A DNA stretch of 64,000 nt, from the NCBI GenBank assembly GCA_050744865.1, contig JBOGHW010000091.1, positions 55,640-119,639 on the forward strand, in the 5' to 3' direction. The position numbers and the translations under genes are program-made. Shown piece after piece: positions 59,859 to 64,000 of this stretch (its first letter is position 1; each line of letters starts with the position of its first letter). This stretch comes from JAKACA01 sp050744865 (GTDB taxonomy: Bacteria > Actinomycetota > Acidimicrobiia > Acidimicrobiales > Bog-793). A model generated the notes under the pieces. The model did not search any database. It was not told the origin of the DNA and saw only the letters and a program-made list of their open reading frames with translations.

Positions 59859-62800
59859 GGGACGCCGCCATGATCGCCTCCTCGACAGGCTGCCCGGCTT
59901 CAAGAGCCGAGCGGGTGGCTTCGAGGACCCGCCGGTAGTCGTTGGGCATGACCTTCACCATCTCGCCGAGCGCCTCCGCGCCGCGCTGCAGGAGCCTGTA
60001 GGCAACTGTCGAGCCGGTGAGCTTCACGTGCTGCAGCAAGAGACGCCCGATAGTGGCCTCGTCGTCGGGGTCCAGCACTTCGAACGAGACCATGTCGAAG
60101 TTGGTACGACGGCCGAGCCCGTTACCTGGGTCGTGGACGTATGCCACTCCGCCCGACATGCCCGCGGCGAAATTTCTCCCCGTCGGGCCGAGAATGAGCA
60201 CGGCCCCACCTGTCATGTACTCACAGGCGTGGTCACCGACGCCCTCGACGACGGCAGAGGCGCCGGAGTTGCGCACGCAGAACCTCTCACCGACTTGCCC
60301 CCTGATGTAAGCCTCGCCACTCGTGGCTCCATAGAGCACGACGTTGCCGGCGATGACCTGATCCTCTGCCGCTGCCGGCGTCGCCGGGTCAGGGCCGAGG
60401 ATGAGGCGACCACCGGAGAGACCCTTGCCGACGTAGTCGTTGGCGTCACCGAGCAGGCACAGAGTGATTCCCTTCGGCAAGAAGGCGCCCAGGCTCTGGC
60501 CCGCCGAGCCGGTCAACGTCACCGAGATGGTGTCGTCGGGCAGCCCGAGCCCGCCGTGGCGGCGGGTCAGCTCGTAGCCGAGCATCGTGCCCACGCTGCG
60601 ATGCACGTTGCGAATCGGGCTTCTGATCTCGACCGGCGTGCCACGCTCGAGGGCTTCGGTCGCCCGGGCGATCAATTCCACGTCGAGGGCCTTGGCGAGC
60701 CCGTGGTCCTGTTGGCGCAAGCAGTGACGGGGTACCCCCTCGTCCTGGAGTTGCCGGCGACCGGCAGGCCAGTCACCGGTGCCGCTGGCGGAGCTAACAC
60801 CCGCCAGCAAGGGGCGAAGATCGAGGCGCCTCGCCTTCCAATAGTGGTCGACGGCGCCTTGGGTGCGGAGGCACTCGACCATCCCGACGGCGTCCGCCAA
60901 GGTCCTGAAGCCGAGCTCGGCCAGTATCTCGCGGACCTCCTGCGCAACGTACTCGAAGAACGTCTCGACGAACTCCGGCCGGCCCGAGAAACGCTTGCGC
61001 AGCTCTGGGTTCTGAGTGGCGATGCCGACCGGACACGTGTCGAGGTGGCAGACGCGCATCATGACGCAGCCTGAGACGACGAGCGGGGCTGTCGCGAAGC
61101 CGAACTCCTCAGCCCCGAGAAGGGCAGCGATGACCACGTCGCGCCCTGTCTTGATCTGCCCGTCAACTTGTACGGCGATCCGGTCGCGGAGCCCGTTTCG
61201 GACAAGCGTCTGCTGGGTTTCGGCCAGCCCCAGCTCCCAGGCCACGCCGGCGTGCTTGAGCGAGGTGAGAGGGGCGGCTCCCGTCCCTCCGTCATGGCCC
61301 GAGATGAGCACGACGTCGGCGTGGGCCTTCGCCACACCCGCAGCCACGGTGCCGACACCGACCTCGGCCACGAGCTTGACGTGCACCCGGGCAAGCGGGT
61401 TGGCGTTCTTCAGGTCGTAGACGAGCTGCGCCAGATCCTCGATGGAGTAGATGTCGTGGTGAGGAGGCGGCGATATGAGCCCGACACCTGGTGTCGAGTG
61501 CCGGGTCTTGGCGATCCAGGGGTAGACCTTGTACCCGGGGAGCTGGCCCCCTTCGCCGGGCTTGGCCCCCTGGGCGATCTTGATCTGCAGGTCGTCCGAG
61601 TTGACGAGGTACTCGCTGGTCACCCCGAAGCGACCTGAGGCCACCTGCTTGATGGCGCTGCGGCGGAGGTCACCATTGGGGTCGGGGACGAAGCGCTCGG
61701 CGTCCTCGCCACCCTCGCCCGTGTTCGAACGGCCTCCGAGCCTGTTCATGGCGATCGCCAGCGTCTCGTGAGCCTCCGCCGAGATGGAGCCGTAGGACAT
61801 GCCCCCGGTGGCGAAGCGCTTCACGATCTCGCTGACCGGCTCGACCTCCTCGAGGGGCACCGGCGAGCGACCGCTCTCCACAGCCAGGCGGAGGCGGAAC
61901 AGCCCGCGCAGGGTGGCGAGGCGCTCCGCTTGCTCGTCCACCGCCCGGGTGTACTCGGTGAAGATCTTGTACTGCTTGGTGCGCGTGGAGTGCTGGAGCT
62001 TGTGGACGGTGACCGGGTTGAACAGGTGGTGTTCGCCTTCCCTGCGCCACTGGTACTCCCCGCCCACGCCGAGGTCGCGGTGGGCCAGCTCGCTCGGGCG
62101 GTCCGGCCAGGCGACGCCGTGACGGGCGAGGACCTCGCCGGCGATCTCTTCCAGCCCGGCCCCCCCGATGCGGCTCACCGTTCCCGTGAAGTACCGGTCC
62201 ACCATGTCCTTGGCGAGACCCACGCCCTCGAAGACCTGGGCTCCGGTGTATGAGGCCACCGTGGAGATGCCCATCTTGGACATGATCTTGAGGACACCCT
62301 TGGAGCAGGCCTTGATGTAGTTGGCGACCGCTTTCTGCTTCTGGAGCCCGTTGAGGGTTCCGCTAGCGACGAGGTCCTCCACGCTCTCGATGGCCAGGTA
62401 GGGGTTGATGGCGGTCGCCCCGTACCCGAGCAGCAGGGCCATGTGGTGCACCTCGCGGGCCTCGCCGGTCTCCACGATGAGGCCGACCCGGGTGCGCGTC
62501 TTGTCCTCGATGAGGTGGTGGTGCACCGCGCTGACCAGGAGCAGGGCGGGGATCGGCGCGTGCTCGGGGGAGCAGTGCCGGTCTGACACCACGATCAGTC
62601 GTGCGCCCGACTCGATGGCCTCGCTGACCCGGGCACAGATGTCGTCGAGCGCCGCGCGCAGCCGCTCGCCCGGCGACCCGAGCGTGGTGGGGGAGGCGGC
62701 GTGCGCGGGGAAGAGGCCGTCGATGGCGAAGGTCGTCCACCCCGGCCGGGTCCCGTCCTCGTTGATATAGAGGAGCTTGGAGAGCTCCTGGTTGGTGAGC

Positions 62801-64000
62801 ACAGGGTGGGGCATGACGATGCGGTTGGCGCTCTCCGGCTGGGGGTCGAGGAGGTTGCCCTCCGGCCCGAGGGTCCCCGCCAGGGAGGTGACGAGCTCCT
62901 CGCGGATGGCGTCGAGGGGCGGGTTGGTGACCTGGGCGAACAGCTGCGCGAAGTAGTCGTAGAGCAGGCGGGGCCGGTCCGAGAGGACCGCCAGGGGGGT
63001 GTCGGTACCCATCGACCCGATGGGCTCCTGGCCTGTGCGCGCCATGGGCCCCAACAGGATCTCCATCTCCTCGCTCGTGTAGCCGAAGAGGCGCTGGTGG
63101 GTGATCACCGAGGCGTGCTGGGGGGTGAGCGTGAAGCGGGGCACCAGGTCGTCGAAGTCGAGGAGCTGCTCGTCGAGCCACTGCTGGTAGGGGTGCTCGG
63201 CGGCCAGGGCGGCCTTCAGCTCGGTGTCGTCGACGATGCGTCCCTCCGAGGTGTCCACGAGGAACATGCGTCCCGGTCGTAGGCGCCCCCTCTGGACCAC
63301 CCGGGATGGCTCGATGTCGAGCACTCCGACCTCGGAGGCCATCACCACGAGGCCGTCGGAGGTGACCCAGTAGCGCGAAGGGCGCAGCCCGTTGCGGTCC
63401 AGCACTGCGCCGATGACCGTTCCGTCGGTGAAGGCGATGGACGCGGGGCCGTCCCAGGGTTCCATGAGGGCGGCGTGGAACTGGTAGAAGGCGCGCCGGG
63501 CGGGATCCATGGTGGCGTGGTTCTCCCAGGCCTCGGGGATCATCATCAGGACGGAGTGGGCCAGGGAGCGCCCCCCCATGTGGAGGAGCTCGAGGACCTC
63601 GTCGAAGCTGGCCGAGTCGCTCGCCCCCGGCGTCACGATCGGGAAGATGCGCTCCAGGTCGCCCGGGATGAGGTCGCTACGCAGGAGCGCCTCCCGGGCG
63701 CGCATCCAGTTCCTATTGCCCTGCAACGTGTTTATCTCGCCGTTGTGGGTCATGTAACGGTAGGGGTGGGCCAGCGGCCAGCTCGGGAAGGTGTTCGTGG
63801 AGAACCGCGAGTGGACCAGTGCCAGGGCGCTATCCATGCGCTCGTCGCTCAGGTCGGCGTAGAAGCCGGGCAGCTGGGTGGCGGTGAGCATGCCCTTGTA
63901 GACCAGCGTCCGCGTGGACAGCGACGGGAAGTAGACGCCCTCCGCCTCGTGCTCGACCCGCTTGCGCAGCATGTAAGCCCGCCGCTCGAGTTGCATGCCC
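59851..64000 (-). CDS. gltB: Glutamate synthase large subunit GltB (N-terminus cut by right edge)
   Basis: About 1380 residues are visible of a protein normally near 1500; the N-terminal glutaminase cysteine lies outside the window. Visible are the rest of the glutaminase domain (VHSRFSTNTFPSWPLAHPYR; NGEINTLQGNRNWMRARE), the central domain, the FMN barrel (GGMSYGSISAEAHETLAIAM; LISGHDGGTGAAPLTSLKHA), the iron-sulfur cysteines in MRVCHLDTCPVGIATQNPEL, and the C-terminal beta-helix rich in GG turns (GNVVLYGATSGEAYIRGQVG). With GltD it converts glutamine and 2-oxoglutarate to two glutamates. It overlaps gltD by 8 bp. The first methionine in frame at 63996 is not the real start. Confidence 0.96.
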   Translation of the reverse strand, partial: GMQLERRAYMLRKRVEHEAEGVYFPSLSTRTLVYKGMLTATQLPGFYADLSDERMDSALALVHSRFSTNTFPSWPLAHPYRYMTHNGEINTLQGNRNWMRAREALLRSDLIPGDLERIFPIVTPGASDSASFDEVLELLHMGGRSLAHSVLMMIPEAWENHATMDPARRAFYQFHAALMEPWDGPASIAFTDGTVIGAVLDRNGLRPSRYWVTSDGLVVMASEVGVLDIEPSRVVQRGRLRPGRMFLVDTSEGRIVDDTELKAALAAEHPYQQWLDEQLLDFDDLVPRFTLTPQHASVITHQRLFGYTSEEMEILLGPMARTGQEPIGSMGTDTPLAVLSDRPRLLYDYFAQLFAQVTNPPLDAIREELVTSLAGTLGPEGNLLDPQPESANRIVMPHPVLTNQELSKLLYINEDGTRPGWTTFAIDGLFPAHAASPTTLGSPGERLRAALDDICARVSEAIESGARLIVVSDRHCSPEHAPIPALLLVSAVHHHLIEDKTRTRVGLIVETGEAREVHHMALLLGYGATAINPYLAIESVEDLVASGTLNGLQKQKAVANYIKACSKGVLKIMSKMGISTVASYTGAQVFEGVGLAKDMVDRYFTGTVSRIGGAGLEEIAGEVLARHGVAWPDRPSELAHRDLGVGGEYQWRREGEHHLFNPVTVHKLQHSTRTKQYKIFTEYTRAVDEQAERLATLRGLFRLRLAVESGRSPVPLEEVEPVSEIVKRFATGGMSYGSISAEAHETLAIAMNRLGGRSNTGEGGEDAERFVPDPNGDLRRSAIKQVASGRFGVTSEYLVNSDDLQIKIAQGAKPGEGGQLPGYKVYPWIAKTRHSTPGVGLISPPPHHDIYSIEDLAQLVYDLKNANPLARVHVKLVAEVGVGTVAAGVAKAHADVVLISGHDGGTGAAPLTSLKHAGVAWELGLAETQQTLVRNGLRDRIAVQVDGQIKTGRDVVIAALLGAEEFGFATAPLVVSGCVMMRVCHLDTCPVGIATQNPELRKRFSGRPEFVETFFEYVAQEVREILAELGFRTLADAVGMVECLRTQGAVDHYWKARRLDLRPLLAGVSSASGTGDWPAGRRQLQDEGVPRHCLRQQDHGLAKALDVELIARATEALERGTPVEIRSPIRNVHRSVGTMLGYELTRRHGGLGLPDDTISVTLTGSAGQSLGAFLPKGITLCLLGDANDYVGKGLSGGRLILGPDPATPAAAEDQVIAGNVVLYGATSGEAYIRGQVGERFCVRNSGASAVVEGVGDHACEYMTGGAVLILGPTGRNFAAGMSGGVAYVHDPGNGLGRRTNFDMVSFEVLDPDDEATIGRLLLQHVKLTGSTVAYRLLQRGAEALGEMVKVMPNDYRRVLEATRSALEAGQPVEEAIMAASRG

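Noticed and set aside
62280..64000. Apparent change in base composition in the 5' half of gltB
   Set aside because: Hand counts of short segments range from about 53 to 77 percent GC with no steady shift, so there is no basis for a recombination claim.

Overview
The window is a continuous stretch of chromosome from a high-GC actinobacterium. The best markers are a complete Pup-proteasome locus (ARC, Dop, Pup, PrcB, PrcA, PafA), a DUF4193 protein, a fused CofG/CofH FO synthase for coenzyme F420, and the GlgE/TreS-maltokinase alpha-glucan pathway. The lineage is probably deep-branching, in the Acidimicrobiia style, because pafBC is absent beside pafA, Pup is encoded with a terminal Glu, and there is a tandem ThyX-like protein. 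That placement is an inference. I see no integrase, transposase, phage structural gene, CRISPR array, rRNA or tRNA. The neighbourhood looks like core genome, with a few repeat-bearing intergenic spaces.

Layout. 1-6782: a CorA-type channel (cut by the left edge) and fumarylacetoacetase on the minus strand. Divergent from them are an FAD-linked oxidase, a ThDP-dependent decarboxylase/synthase and a large Arg/Gly-rich protein of unknown function. 6783-7041: two copies of a 63-bp element with inverted ends. 7042-16602 (minus): acetyltransferase, a conserved small protein, DUF4193, a double ThyX-like protein, HelY helicase, TatC, TatA/B, signal peptidase I and PafA. 16771-22665: a DUF2007-like membrane protein (+), then proteasome alpha and beta, Pup, Dop and ARC (all minus). 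22822-26068: ferredoxin (+), TrmI with three small membrane-type proteins, a hotdog thioesterase and a TetR regulator (minus).

26151-41418 (+): desaturase, transketolase, transaldolase, 6-phosphogluconolactonase, a stand-alone LigD polymerase domain, GlgE, TreS-Mak, MalQ and GlgB, mostly with overlapping or nearly abutting ends. 41438-43660 (minus): GlgX. 43734-47158 (+): FO synthase and a LOG-family protein. 47159-50307 (minus): MFS transporter, a small helical protein and acyl-CoA synthetase. 50435-53755 (+): a large GGDEF-EAL sensor protein. 53752-55629 (minus): an O-antigen-ligase-like membrane protein with a TPR-type tail. 55823-57910 (+): a secreted, probably beta-propeller protein. 57909-58178: short repeats and a 62-bp tandem repeat. 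58194-64000 (minus): GltD and GltB, the latter cut by the right edge.

How the genes work together. PafA ligates Pup to target proteins, Dop removes Pup, ARC unfolds the tagged proteins, and PrcA/PrcB degrade them. The sugar block links the pentose phosphate pathway to alpha-glucan cycling: TreS makes maltose from trehalose, the fused kinase makes maltose-1-phosphate, GlgE extends the glucan, GlgB branches it, and GlgX and MalQ break it down and rearrange it. LepB with the Tat genes forms an export group. GltB/GltD assimilate ammonium. Most start codons were chosen from overlap with the upstream stop, a ribosome-binding-like sequence, or family alignment from memory. Several are GTG or TTG and remain uncertain by a few codons.
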